From positions 1-33,753 of the forward strand of contig CANMVX010000040.1 in assembly GCA_947501115.1 (NCBI GenBank): a DNA stretch of 33,753 nucleotides. Direction: 5' to 3'. The position numbers and the translations under genes are program-made. The notes beneath the pieces are model-generated. The model saw only the letters and a program-made list of their open reading frames with translations. It was not told where the DNA came from and searched no databases. The stretch is from Haliscomenobacteraceae bacterium. GTDB taxonomy: Bacteria; Bacteroidota; Bacteroidia; Chitinophagales; Saprospiraceae. Shown piece by piece: positions 1-8,027 of the stretch. Numbering within the stretch: the stretch's first letter is position 1; the number at the start of each line of letters is the position of its first letter.

Positions 1-546
1 CCCATCCAATTTGCCAATCCGATATACAGAGAAATCATAACCCGCATTCTGACTATAGGCTTTTCAGTTAGTATCAATCAGGACATCGCCCAGACGAGTT
101 GGTACCTAAATACTGACGGTTCGCTGAATTTGGACAAATTACTAGACGCATTCACAGATTTTTACCGCTGGAATTCAGAATCGTGGATTGATAGGTATAA
201 ATACCAAGAAGCGGGACATCAATTATTTTTAATGGCTTTTTTGCAACGGATTATCAATGGGGGAGGACGCATCGAAAGGGAGATGGCCATAGGAAATGGA
301 CGGACAGATTTGGTCATTTTCTGGAAATCACAGGTAATAACGATAGAAATAAAAATGCATCACGACGCTCGTTCTGAACCTCACGGCATTCAGCAATTAG
401 CCCGTTACCTGGACCGATTGGGCCAAAAAACAGGATACATGGTATTTCTCGAAAAGAAAAGCGCGGCAGAATTATCCTGGGAAGACCGCATCCGTCGGGA
501 AGTACATATAGTTAACAACAAGGAAATCATCATATATGCCATGTAG
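1..546 (+). CDS. AAA-ATPase-like protein with C-terminal PD-(D/E)XK nuclease domain, 5' end outside the window
   Basis: The frame is open from the first base to the TAG stop at 544-546, so this is the last 181 residues of a gene that begins before the window. A TTG at 130 could be mistaken for a start, but the upstream codons read sensibly (the segment NPIYREII is typical of this family). The tail carries a PD-(D/E)XK-like pattern: GRTDLVI supplies the acidic residue and IEIKM supplies the E-x-K. Such proteins join an N-terminal AAA-ATPase (DUF1703/AAA_35-like) to a restriction-endonuclease-like fold and are abundant in Bacteroidota. Their substrate is unknown, and I infer only a nucleic-acid role. 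The family assignment rests on the tail alone. Confidence 0.8.
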   Translation, partial: PIQFANPIYREIITRILTIGFSVSINQDIAQTSWYLNTDGSLNLDKLLDAFTDFYRWNSESWIDRYKYQEAGHQLFLMAFLQRIINGGGRIEREMAIGNGRTDLVIFWKSQVITIEIKMHHDARSEPHGIQQLARYLDRLGQKTGYMVFLEKKSAAELSWEDRIRREVHIVNNKEIIIYAM

Positions 547-715
547 GGGCAAATGGCATTAGCCCTAAAAATAGTTTATCTGACCTGACCTAAAAAAAAT
601 TCCCATTTGATACCTGACCCCCTGGGGTCACATGTCTATAGATGATTTGGCCCCTGGCGGCACAATTTCCCCCAAAATACTCTTTAATCCTTGCGGCACA
701 ATGTCATAAGGTAGA

Positions 716-733
716 GACGCGATGCCTCGCGTC
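716..733. repeat. REP-like short stem-loop
   Basis: A 7-bp perfect stem GACGCGA/TCGCGTC encloses the loop TGCC, with partial pairing continuing outward. I recall GTAGAGACGCG-type palindromes as dispersed repeats in several bacterial genomes. There is no run of T after it, so a terminator is less likely. Confidence 0.5.
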
Positions 734-766
734 TTCTCCCCGATAGGTTTCAATGTAATATTTACC

Positions 767-1016
767 CACTTTCACTCGGTTTTGAATCAGGATTTACAGG
801 ATTTACAGGATTACAGAGGACGTCTTCGGCATGGGTATAATTGGTTTTCGTAGAGGATTACTTTTCACACTTTTTTTCGCCGATGCGTTACGCATCGGCG
901 AAAAGATTTAAAATAGAATCAACTTTTAATAATAACCTTCCTCCCCAAACCGGAGACGTTATAGTTAATCCTGGAAATCCTGTAAATCCTGATTCAAAAA
1001 CCAGGTGATAGAAGTG
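767..1016. repeat. Foldback (MITE-like) element with long imperfect inverted arms
   Basis: The outer left arm (about 767-815, containing GAATCAGGATTTACAGGATT) is matched in inverse orientation by the right arm (about 966-1016, containing AATCCTGTAAATCCTGATTC). Similarity continues inward: the left arm's GGACGTCTTCGG pairs loosely with CCGGAGACGT at 950-959. The centre is a near-perfect hairpin at 874-904, with a 14-bp stem and TTA loop. The geometric centre of the whole element falls on this hairpin. No ORF is inside. The structure fits a non-autonomous foldback element or MITE. I see no clear target-site duplication. Confidence 0.6.
874..904. repeat. Central palindrome of the foldback element
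   Basis: TTTTCGCCGATGCG-TTA-CGCATCGGCGAAAA is a perfect 14-bp inverted repeat with a three-base loop. Because T and A runs flank both sides it could also terminate transcription in either direction, for example read-through from the gene ending at 546. Confidence 0.7.
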
Positions 1017-1045
1017 AATTTTATATTGTCATCTGCCAATGAAAA

Positions 1046-1167
1046 GCCGATGCGTTACGCATCGGCGAAAAGCCATGAAATGAAAGCAGCATCTAATAAT
1101 AACCTTCCTCCCAAACTGGAGACGTACTATTCAATCCTATAAATCCTGTAAATCCTGATTCAAAATC
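1046..1167. repeat. Tandem partial (right-half) copy of the foldback element
   Basis: From a 9-bp version of the same palindrome (1046-1066, TTA loop) the sequence follows the right half of the first copy, offset by about 167 bases. It includes AATAATAACCTTCCTCC (1096-1112, first copy at 929-945) and AATCCTGTAAATCCTGATTC (1142-1161, first copy at 976-995). The left half is missing, so this is either a second, truncated insertion or a local duplication. Confidence 0.6.
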
Positions 1168-1198
1168 ATTAATGTTATACTTCCCTATCAGTTTTACC

Positions 1199-2068
1199 CT
1201 AGGTTCGACGATATAATTTTTGGTACTGAAGCGGACTGACTCCCTTCAACGATTTGAATTGGTTGTTGAAATTCGATACCGTGTTATACCCACTTTCATA
1301 ACAGGTTTGTGAAATGGATTTGTTCTCATCCTGTAATATTTTACAGGCATTACCAATACGTATTTCTTTTACAAAATCAGAAAAAGTTTTATTAGTCCTG
1401 CTTTTGAAATACCTGCAGAACGCCGCTTCCGTCATGTTGGAAAGGCTTGCTACGGTGGACAAATTAATGTTTTCTTTAAAGTGCTTCAATACATATTCGT
1501 GAACTATTCGCATCCTTTCCGTTTCAGATATTTTATGCGTATTTGTGTAATTTGTACTTGAAATGTATTGATAATCATTGGTTACAGATAGTTTATGTAG
1601 TATGTTTAGGAGTTTTGATATCCCTTCAAATCCAGTTAATCCTAATAATTCTTTTAAATCACCAACCATTTCTGCACCCAATGTACCCGTCAGATCAAGA
1701 CCTCGCTCACTATTTTTTAAAAAGCTTTTGATGTCAAACATTTCAGGTTTTTCAAAAAAATCATAGCCCAGAAAATCTTCCTTGAAATATACCACAATCC
1801 CCTCTGTTTGAAGTTGAGATTCTTTCTCAAAATAGTTGCGGTCGCTTCGCCAAAGATGGGGCATATTTGGACCCAAAAACACAGTGTCTCCTTCCTCGAA
1901 ATGCCTGATATCGTCACCTATAAATCTTGTTCCTGTTCCTTTTATAACAGTGAATAATTGATAGTGCGGATGAAAATGCCAGTTCGGATCAAAAAAGGGT
2001 TCCTGTAGTTTTTTTACAAGAAAAGATTGATTTAGACTTTCTATTGATTTTTCTAAAAGTGGTTTCAT
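1199..2068 (-). CDS. AraC family transcriptional regulator with N-terminal cupin
   Basis: A 289-residue protein. The N-terminal half has a cupin-like effector domain (residues about 28-75, with histidines in WHFHPHYQ and MPHLW). The C-terminal hundred residues hold two helix-turn-helix units typical of AraC/XylS proteins: the first around NLSTVASLSNMTEAAFCRYFK, the second around SISQTCYESGYNTVSNFNNQFK, followed by the family ending GVSPLQYQKL. It is transcribed away from the epimerase/oxidoreductase/ThuA locus across a 119-base gap, so it is the obvious candidate regulator of that locus in response to a sugar. The effector is unknown. Length and layout are normal for the family. Confidence 0.92.
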   Translation of the reverse strand: MKPLLEKSIESLNQSFLVKKLQEPFFDPNWHFHPHYQLFTVIKGTGTRFIGDDIRHFEEGDTVFLGPNMPHLWRSDRNYFEKESQLQTEGIVVYFKEDFLGYDFFEKPEMFDIKSFLKNSERGLDLTGTLGAEMVGDLKELLGLTGFEGISKLLNILHKLSVTNDYQYISSTNYTNTHKISETERMRIVHEYVLKHFKENINLSTVASLSNMTEAAFCRYFKSRTNKTFSDFVKEIRIGNACKILQDENKSISQTCYESGYNTVSNFNNQFKSLKGVSPLQYQKLYRRT

Positions 2069-2075
2069 TTTAACT

Positions 2076-2134
2076 AAATATTGATAATATTATGTAGAAT
2101 AGTCGGAATAAACATCAAAATACAGTAAATATTG
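2076..2134. promoter_or_regulatory. Candidate AraC-type operator repeats in the divergent intergenic region
   Basis: The octamer AAATATTG occurs as a direct repeat at 2076-2083 and 2127-2134, 51 bases apart. The first copy is part of the palindrome AATATT-gat-AATATT (2077-2091). AraC proteins often bind direct repeats, so these are candidate sites, but the motif is AT-rich and chance is possible. Confidence 0.3.
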
Positions 2135-2170
2135 GTAAAAAAAAACGTATTTTCATTGATATTTAGAACT

Positions 2171-2178
2171 TATATTTG
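2171..2178 (+). promoter_or_regulatory. TATATTTG, Bacteroidota -7-like box before the epimerase gene
   Basis: It matches TAnnTTTG exactly and ends nine bases before the ATG at 2188, which would give a nearly leaderless mRNA. No clear TTG -33 element sits 17-23 bases upstream, so an activator such as the divergent AraC protein may be needed, or the match is accidental. Confidence 0.35.
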
Positions 2179-2187
2179 AATAAAAAA

Positions 2188-3015
2188 ATGAAGATTGGGA
2201 TGAATCTCCTGCTTTGGGGAACAGAAATAAACGATTCTCTTTTTCCTGTGCTCGAGCAGATTAAATCTTTAGGTTTTGATGGCGTTGAGGTGCCCATATT
2301 TAATTTTAACAAGCCCGATTGGCATATCTGGCGAGATAAACTAGACGAACTAGAACTTGAAAGACTTGCAGTGGCCATTAATGGTCCCGATGCAAATCCA
2401 ATAAGTTCCTCTCCTGAAATGAGAAAACATGCCCTCGAAAATAATATGAAAGCTATTGACTGTGCTGAAATAATAGGTGCAAAATACCTTTCGGGTCCAT
2501 TTCATTCCGCTTTAGGTGTTTTTTCCGGCAAACCTGCAACTAAAGAGGAATGGCAATATGGCATTCATCATATACGTACCCTCGCTGATTATGCCGCTGA
2601 CAAAAACATAACCCTTGGTGTTGAATACCTAAATCGCTTTGAATCATACCTTTTTACCTGTACAGATGAAATGTTGAGATTTGTGGAAGAGGTGAATCAT
2701 CCTCATTGTAACATTATGTTTGATACCTTTCACGCAAATATTGAGGAGAAAAATATTGAAAATGCCATTAAATCATGTGCAAATCATCTGATTCATGTAC
2801 AACTATCTGAAAATGATAGAGGTACCCTGGGTAAAGGACATATTGATTTTGAATCCATTACTAAAACCCTGGTTGATATCAATTATCAGGGAATGGTCAG
2901 TATCGAGGCCTTTAGTATGAAACTGGCAGCAGCAAATATTTGGCGAAAAACCTTTGATTCTGAAGAACAACTTATGTCCGACAGTTTGACCTATCTTAAA
3001 AAATTTATTCATTAG
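2188..3015 (+). CDS. Sugar (phosphate) isomerase/epimerase, D-tagatose/D-psicose 3-epimerase-like
   Basis: A 275-residue TIM-barrel protein (AP endonuclease 2 family). I chose ATG 2188 rather than the in-frame TTG at 2176 because MKIGMNLLLW is a normal family start. Residues matching the D-tagatose/D-psicose 3-epimerase active site are E146 (VEYLNRFE), D179 and H182 (FDTFH), R211 (SENDRG) and E240 (SIEAF). The relative spacing equals that of the characterised Pseudomonas enzyme as I remember it. The position of the second metal histidine appears to be Gln205 (HVQLSENDR). The likely role is C3 epimerisation or isomerisation of a free or keto sugar. It starts the plus-strand locus with the Gfo/Idh/MocA and ThuA genes. 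The exact substrate cannot be read from sequence. Confidence 0.85.
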   Translation: MKIGMNLLLWGTEINDSLFPVLEQIKSLGFDGVEVPIFNFNKPDWHIWRDKLDELELERLAVAINGPDANPISSSPEMRKHALENNMKAIDCAEIIGAKYLSGPFHSALGVFSGKPATKEEWQYGIHHIRTLADYAADKNITLGVEYLNRFESYLFTCTDEMLRFVEEVNHPHCNIMFDTFHANIEEKNIENAIKSCANHLIHVQLSENDRGTLGKGHIDFESITKTLVDINYQGMVSIEAFSMKLAAANIWRKTFDSEEQLMSDSLTYLKKFIH

Positions 3016-3073
3016 AAATACCCGAAAATCACCTGAAACATTTTACATTTTTAAAACCCTTATCCTTGATTTT

Positions 3074-4201
3074 ATGAAAAAAATTAATATTGCGATTGTA
3101 GGTCTTGGCTTTGGATCGGAATTCATACCCATTTATCAACGACACCCGCAGGCTAATATGTATGCCATTTGTCAGCGAAATAAGGAAAATCTGAATAAAT
3201 TGGGCGATGCGTTCCAGATTGAAAAAAGATATGATGATTATGACGAATTGTTGAAAGACCCTCAAATTGACGCCGTTCATATTAATTCTCCTATTCCAAA
3301 TCATGCAGAACAAACTATTAAGGCCTTAAAGGCTGGTAAACATGTCGCTTGTACCGTTCCAATGGCAACTTCCGTGGAAGATTGTATGGAAATTGTCAAA
3401 TTGTCCAAAGCAACTGGGAAAAAGTACATGATGATGGAAACGGTCGTCTATAGTAGGGAGTTTTTGTTTGTCAAGGATTTATACGAAAAAGGCGAATTAG
3501 GTAAAATTCAATTTTTAAAAGCTTCCCATCAACAGGATATGGATGGCTGGCCCGATTATTGGCCTGGTCTTCCTCCCATGCATTACGCTACCCATTGCGT
3601 TGGGCCCGTGGCAGGTTTATTAAAATTAGAAGCGGACTATGTGTCCTGTTTTGGTTCAGGAACGATTAGAAAGGAACTTGCCGATATTCATCATTCACCT
3701 TTTTCGGTGGAATCAGCGCATATTAAGTTTAAAGACAGTGATTTAAGTGCTTATGTGTATCGCTCTCTTTTTGACCTGGCACGTCAATATAGAGAAAGTT
3801 TTGAAGTCTATGGTACGAAAAAATCGTTTGAATGGCCACTCATCGAAGGGGAGGATGCCGTAATTCATACCGCGAAAAAGGAAGAGCATGAAATTCCAGA
3901 AAGAGTTCAAGTACCCGATTTTGCCCATTTGCTACCTGAGGAAATACAGAATTTTACCACCCAAGGGGTTTATGATTTAGCGGAAAATACCCACCTTAGT
4001 TTTACACAGGGTGCTGGTCATGGTGGTTCCCATCCCCATCTGGTGCATGAATTTTTAATGGCCTTAATTGAAGACAGAGATCCATTCCCCAATGCATGGG
4101 AATCAGCCAACTGGACTTCTGTCGGTATCCTTGCTCATGAATCCGCTATGCGTGGAGGGGAAATCATTAAATTACCCGATTTTAAAGCGGCCTTTTCCTG
4201 A
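3074..4201 (+). CDS. Gfo/Idh/MocA family NAD(P)-dependent oxidoreductase
   Basis: A 375-residue protein with an N-terminal Rossmann fold (IAIVGLGFGSEF, residues 6-17) and a C-terminal alpha/beta dimerisation and substrate domain including HYATHCVGP (170-178). The usual E-K-P motif after the fourth strand reads CTVP (residues 93-96), so the conserved lysine is absent. The family oxidises or reduces sugars and inositols, and some members make 3-keto sugars (for example ThuB with trehalose). It lies 58 bases after the epimerase and 51 before the ThuA fusion, so one operon is likely. No signal peptide is seen, so it probably acts in the cytoplasm. The substrate is unknown. Confidence 0.88.
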   Translation: MKKINIAIVGLGFGSEFIPIYQRHPQANMYAICQRNKENLNKLGDAFQIEKRYDDYDELLKDPQIDAVHINSPIPNHAEQTIKALKAGKHVACTVPMATSVEDCMEIVKLSKATGKKYMMMETVVYSREFLFVKDLYEKGELGKIQFLKASHQQDMDGWPDYWPGLPPMHYATHCVGPVAGLLKLEADYVSCFGSGTIRKELADIHHSPFSVESAHIKFKDSDLSAYVYRSLFDLARQYRESFEVYGTKKSFEWPLIEGEDAVIHTAKKEEHEIPERVQVPDFAHLLPEEIQNFTTQGVYDLAENTHLSFTQGAGHGGSHPHLVHEFLMALIEDRDPFPNAWESANWTSVGILAHESAMRGGEIIKLPDFKAAFS

Positions 4202-4252
4202 TGTTTAATCCGTCTTTAACTAGCATGTTTTTAATTGTCAAATAACATTTTT

Positions 4253-7200
4253 ATGAAAAAAATATTCTTTCTCGCACTGGTTTTGTCTGCCTTTACCGCA
4301 ATGGGTCAGTCTGCAAGACGCTTAGAAATCCTGTTCCTGGGCGATAATGGCCACCATAAACCAATGGAACGCCTACCTTCTATTATGGCTGCCCTGGGTG
4401 ATAAAGGGGTGAATTTTACCTACATCGATCAATTAGAAGATTTGACATTAAAAAATCTTAATAAATATGACGCCTTACTCATTTTTGCCAATTGGGATAG
4501 TATTCCCCCGCATTTAGAAAAGGATTTATTGGCTTATGTCTCAAGCGGAAAAGGCATTTTACCCATCCATTGTGCTTCCTATTGCTTTAGAAATTCAGCC
4601 GAATATGTTAAAATGGTAGGTGGGCAATTTTGGAGGCATACCATGGATTCCATTGAGGCAAAAATTATCCAACCTGATCATTTTATCATGAAAGGCCTCC
4701 GTCCATTTAAAGTGGTCGATGAAACTTATTTACATGACCACCTTCAGGACGATAATAATGTCCTGGCGGAACGGGAAATTAAAGCCGATCAGTTTAAAGA
4801 TAAACCAGGGGTTAAAACGGAACCTTATACCTGGACTCGTCAATATGGTAAAGGTCGTGTTTTTTATACCGCTTATGGTCATGATGAACGCACCTGGCAG
4901 AATACTGATTTTCAGGAACTGATCTATCGGGGTATCCTTTGGGCAGTGAATGACGACGCAAAAGCGTCTCATGCCGGCTTGAAACCAGCTCCTTTTGTAT
5001 ATCGGGAGGCTAAATTACCCAATTATGAGAAAAGAGAAGGTACTCAATACAGACAAGATCCGCTTTCTCCGGAAGAGAGTAGAAAACATATTCAGGTGCC
5101 AATGGATTTCAATATGGAATTATTTGCCGCTGAACCTGATGTAGTGCATCCTATTGCTTTTTCCTGGGATGAAAAGGGGAGGATGTTCGTTCTCATCACC
5201 AAGGATTATCCCAATGAAAGAAAGGATGCCGGGGGAAGTGATTATATACTGATTTGTGAAGACACTAATAAAGACGGAAAAGCAGACAAATTTACCCGCT
5301 TTGCCGATGGCCTAAGTATTCCTACAGGAATGGTTTTTAGTAACGGCGGTCTTGTCGTTTGTCAGGCGCCTGATATGATTTTTCTAAAAGATACCGATGG
5401 AGATGATAAAGCCGATGTAAAAAAGGTCTTATTCACAGGTTTCGGAACCTTTGATACTCATGCAGGGCCATCAAATCTGCATTATGGTTTTGATAATTGG
5501 CTTTGGGGCGCCATTGGGTACTCCGGATTTAAAGGGGTAGTGGGTGAAAGTAAGGATACTATCAGGTTTGCTCAGGGCTTTTTCCGCTTTAAACCAGATG
5601 GAAGTAAACTTGAATTTATGACCAATACGTCCAATAATACCTGGGGTTTGGGTTTCAATGAAACGGGGGATGTTTTCGGATCTACTGCAAATAACGCCCA
5701 TGGTTGGTATATGGCTATTCCAAATCATTATTATCCGTCTGCTTATGGTATAGATAATGGAAGTAGAAGTACAGATACCCATAAGGATATGAAAACCATT
5801 ACACCAAAAGTAAGGCAAGTGGATGTTTTTGGTGGTTATACCGCCGCAGCTGGACATAATGTTTATACTGCCCGCTCATTTCCTAAAAAATATTGGAATA
5901 ATATAGCCTTCGTAGCTGAACCTACCGGGCACGTTCTACACCAGAATATTTTAACAAAAAAAGGAACTAATTTTAATGATACGGAGGGATTCAATCTGAT
6001 GGCAGGTGCCGATGAATGGTTTTCTCCCGTTTTTGCTGAGGTGGGTCCCGATGGTGCTGTTTGGGTCGCAGATTGGTATAGCTTTATCATTCAACATAAT
6101 CCAAAACCTGACGGATTTATTATGGGGCAGGGAAATGCGTACGAAACCGAATTAAGGGATTATACGCATGGTCGTATTTACCGCGTGCAGCATAATGAAG
6201 CCCCTTCTTATTCACCTCTTTCTCTGTCAACGAATAACCCGGCAGCGTTGGTGCAGGCACTAAAAAATACAAATATGTTTTGGAGAAGCCATGCCCAACG
6301 TTTATTGGTAGAGAGAAATAATAAGGATATTGTTCCTGATTTATTGGCCTTGATTAATGATTTTTCAGTAGATGAAATTGGAATTAATGCCCCAGCTATT
6401 CATGCTCTTTGGGTGTTGCATGGACTAAATGCCATAGAGGGAAATGTTATGGATGCCTTGCTTAAAGCATTGAAACATCCTTGCCACGGGGTTCGAAAAA
6501 CCATTTTACAAATGCTGCCCGCTACCAGTGAAATGGCAAATTATCTTATAGATAATAAATTAATGGAAGATAAGGAACCGCTCGTTGTCCTGAATACTTT
6601 ACTGGCTTTAAGTAAAATGCCGTTAGACGAAAAATCTAAATCTTTTGTCCTCAATGCATTGGAAAATTCAAAGGACATCGACGATCGTTGGATTCCCGAT
6701 GCTTATGCCATTATTATTGGAAAAAATGTAGATTTACTCAATAAGATTTTTGACGATCAGGTCACATTATCAGCTAAAAAAACAGCTGAAAAGACACCTG
6801 AACATGCAGCGCATCATCACGCAGCTACTATGGATAAGCCAGTAGATGCTAAAAAAACAGCGGTATCAAATCAGAATAAACCCGATTTAATTATTAGCAA
6901 TATCAAATTTGAACCTGCTAATCCTGCGCCAAGAGACAGAATTAACGTTTCTATCGAAGTGACAAATCAAGGGGATGTTGCCGTTCAAAAAGGAACAGTT
7001 TTACCCCTTAATATTCGTTTTTCAGGAAAGGGACAAGTTATTGATTTGGTGAGTCAGGTGCATGCTGAAGGAGTAAAACCTGGCGAAACGGTTACCATTA
7101 CAAAGAATACCAATGGTCCATGGTCTGGAAATATTTCATTTGCCGGGGAATTTGCCGGTGATTATAATATTTCTGTCAGTGTCGATAAGGATAATTCAAT

Positions 7201-7933
7201 ACCGGAAAGTCTGGAAAATAATAATGCCCTGACTAAAAAGGTTTCTTTTGTTTTGGCACAGACTATGCCTCAGTTTGTTTTGGCAAAAAGTGTTAAATCA
7301 CACGCATCTTTAGCCGATATAAATACCGTGATTGTTTATTTGCAGAAAGCAAAAAAATTAGATGCCAATGGGTTCGATGCCATATTGAAAGCCGTTAGTG
7401 AAGGATGGAATTATAGGAGAAAAACGGTGGTTCCAAAGGAGTCAATTCCTTTTTTAAATGAGTTGCTTGCCTCTGTTTCTGGAGTTAATAAAGATCGGTT
7501 AACAAGACTAATGCAAGCTTGGGATATATTGAAAAAGGAGGAAGCTAATGACCCAAATGTACAGGTTGTTAAAATTAAATCCTTACGGGAAATGATGCAA
7601 TATGACCTAAAATCCTTTACCGTTTCTGCTGGTAAAACGGTGGAGATCGTATTCGAAAATCCTGATGCTATGCAACATAATTTGGTCATAGGGAAACCTA
7701 AATCGTTGGAAAAAATAGGAAAGGCAGCTGATAAGATGATTACCGATCCAAATGGCGCTACCAATAATTATGTACCTGAAATGCCGGAAATTCTTTTTGC
7801 AACCGCGCTGGTTAACCCAGATCAAACGGTTAGATTAAGATTTACAGCGCCCTTAAAACCAGGGGATTATCCTTATATATGTACTTTTCCCGGGCATTGG
7901 CGATTGATGAATGGCGTTATGACCGTTAAATAA
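4253..7933 (+). CDS. Secreted ThuA / PVC-type dehydrogenase / HEAT-like / CARDB / azurin-like fusion protein
   Basis: A 1226-residue protein starting at ATG 4253 (an in-frame TTG at 4235 only adds residues before the signal peptide). Order: signal peptide 1-20 (MKKIFFLALVL...MGQS); ThuA-like domain about 23-235 (ILPIHCASYCF, YGKGRVFYTAYGH); PVC-type membrane-bound-dehydrogenase propeller about 284-645 with calcium-like loops DTNKDGKAD and DTDGDDKAD; HEAT-like helices about 655-840; a His-rich linker near 850; CARDB-like domain about 877-997; a helical spacer; azurin-like domain about 1113-1226. Type 1 copper ligands are visible: H1142, C1210, H1215 and M1219 in the order C-TFPG-H-WRL-M. No CxxCH heme motif is present, although many relatives end in cytochrome c. 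I infer a periplasmic or surface sugar-oxidising enzyme that passes electrons to copper. Confidence 0.85.
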   Translation: MKKIFFLALVLSAFTAMGQSARRLEILFLGDNGHHKPMERLPSIMAALGDKGVNFTYIDQLEDLTLKNLNKYDALLIFANWDSIPPHLEKDLLAYVSSGKGILPIHCASYCFRNSAEYVKMVGGQFWRHTMDSIEAKIIQPDHFIMKGLRPFKVVDETYLHDHLQDDNNVLAEREIKADQFKDKPGVKTEPYTWTRQYGKGRVFYTAYGHDERTWQNTDFQELIYRGILWAVNDDAKASHAGLKPAPFVYREAKLPNYEKREGTQYRQDPLSPEESRKHIQVPMDFNMELFAAEPDVVHPIAFSWDEKGRMFVLITKDYPNERKDAGGSDYILICEDTNKDGKADKFTRFADGLSIPTGMVFSNGGLVVCQAPDMIFLKDTDGDDKADVKKVLFTGFGTFDTHAGPSNLHYGFDNWLWGAIGYSGFKGVVGESKDTIRFAQGFFRFKPDGSKLEFMTNTSNNTWGLGFNETGDVFGSTANNAHGWYMAIPNHYYPSAYGIDNGSRSTDTHKDMKTITPKVRQVDVFGGYTAAAGHNVYTARSFPKKYWNNIAFVAEPTGHVLHQNILTKKGTNFNDTEGFNLMAGADEWFSPVFAEVGPDGAVWVADWYSFIIQHNPKPDGFIMGQGNAYETELRDYTHGRIYRVQHNEAPSYSPLSLSTNNPAALVQALKNTNMFWRSHAQRLLVERNNKDIVPDLLALINDFSVDEIGINAPAIHALWVLHGLNAIEGNVMDALLKALKHPCHGVRKTILQMLPATSEMANYLIDNKLMEDKEPLVVLNTLLALSKMPLDEKSKSFVLNALENSKDIDDRWIPDAYAIIIGKNVDLLNKIFDDQVTLSAKKTAEKTPEHAAHHHAATMDKPVDAKKTAVSNQNKPDLIISNIKFEPANPAPRDRINVSIEVTNQGDVAVQKGTVLPLNIRFSGKGQVIDLVSQVHAEGVKPGETVTITKNTNGPWSGNISFAGEFAGDYNISVSVDKDNSIPESLENNNALTKKVSFVLAQTMPQFVLAKSVKSHASLADINTVIVYLQKAKKLDANGFDAILKAVSEGWNYRRKTVVPKESIPFLNELLASVSGVNKDRLTRLMQAWDILKKEEANDPNVQVVKIKSLREMMQYDLKSFTVSAGKTVEIVFENPDAMQHNLVIGKPKSLEKIGKAADKMITDPNGATNNYVPEMPEILFATALVNPDQTVRLRFTAPLKPGDYPYICTFPGHWRLMNGVMTVK

Positions 7934-7992
7934 ATAAATTACTCCAAGGAAAAATTAAAATTTTTTGGCTGACAAATTAATGCTTTTTAGAG

Positions 7993-8027
7993 AAAAGGGC
8001 CTCAATTTCGATTGGGCCCTTTTTTTT
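7993..8027 (+). terminator. Rho-independent terminator between convergent genes
   Basis: The stem AAGGGCC...GGCCCTT, with one bulged T and a further CAAT/ATTG pairing, closes on a TTCG loop and is followed by eight T residues. The A run on the other side allows use by the convergent LysR gene too, whose stop lies at 8026. Confidence 0.85.

Larger units (their letters stand above)
547..1198. other. Non-coding region, 652 bases, repeat-rich
   Basis: No credible gene lies here. The stretch holds a short palindrome TGACCCC-ct-GGGGTCA (615-630), a decamer gcggcacaat seen twice (657-666 and 693-702), a REP-like stem-loop GACGCGA-tgcc-TCGCGTC (716-733), and the foldback element plus its partial copy listed separately. 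It looks like a landing place for small repeats downstream of two convergent genes. Confidence 0.75.

Noticed and set aside
130-132. TTG as start of a separate 138-residue nuclease gene
   Set aside because: The frame is open to the first base and the upstream residues fit the same family.
1314-1766. Plus-strand frames opposite the AraC gene
   Set aside because: They are antisense shadows of a well-supported regulator.
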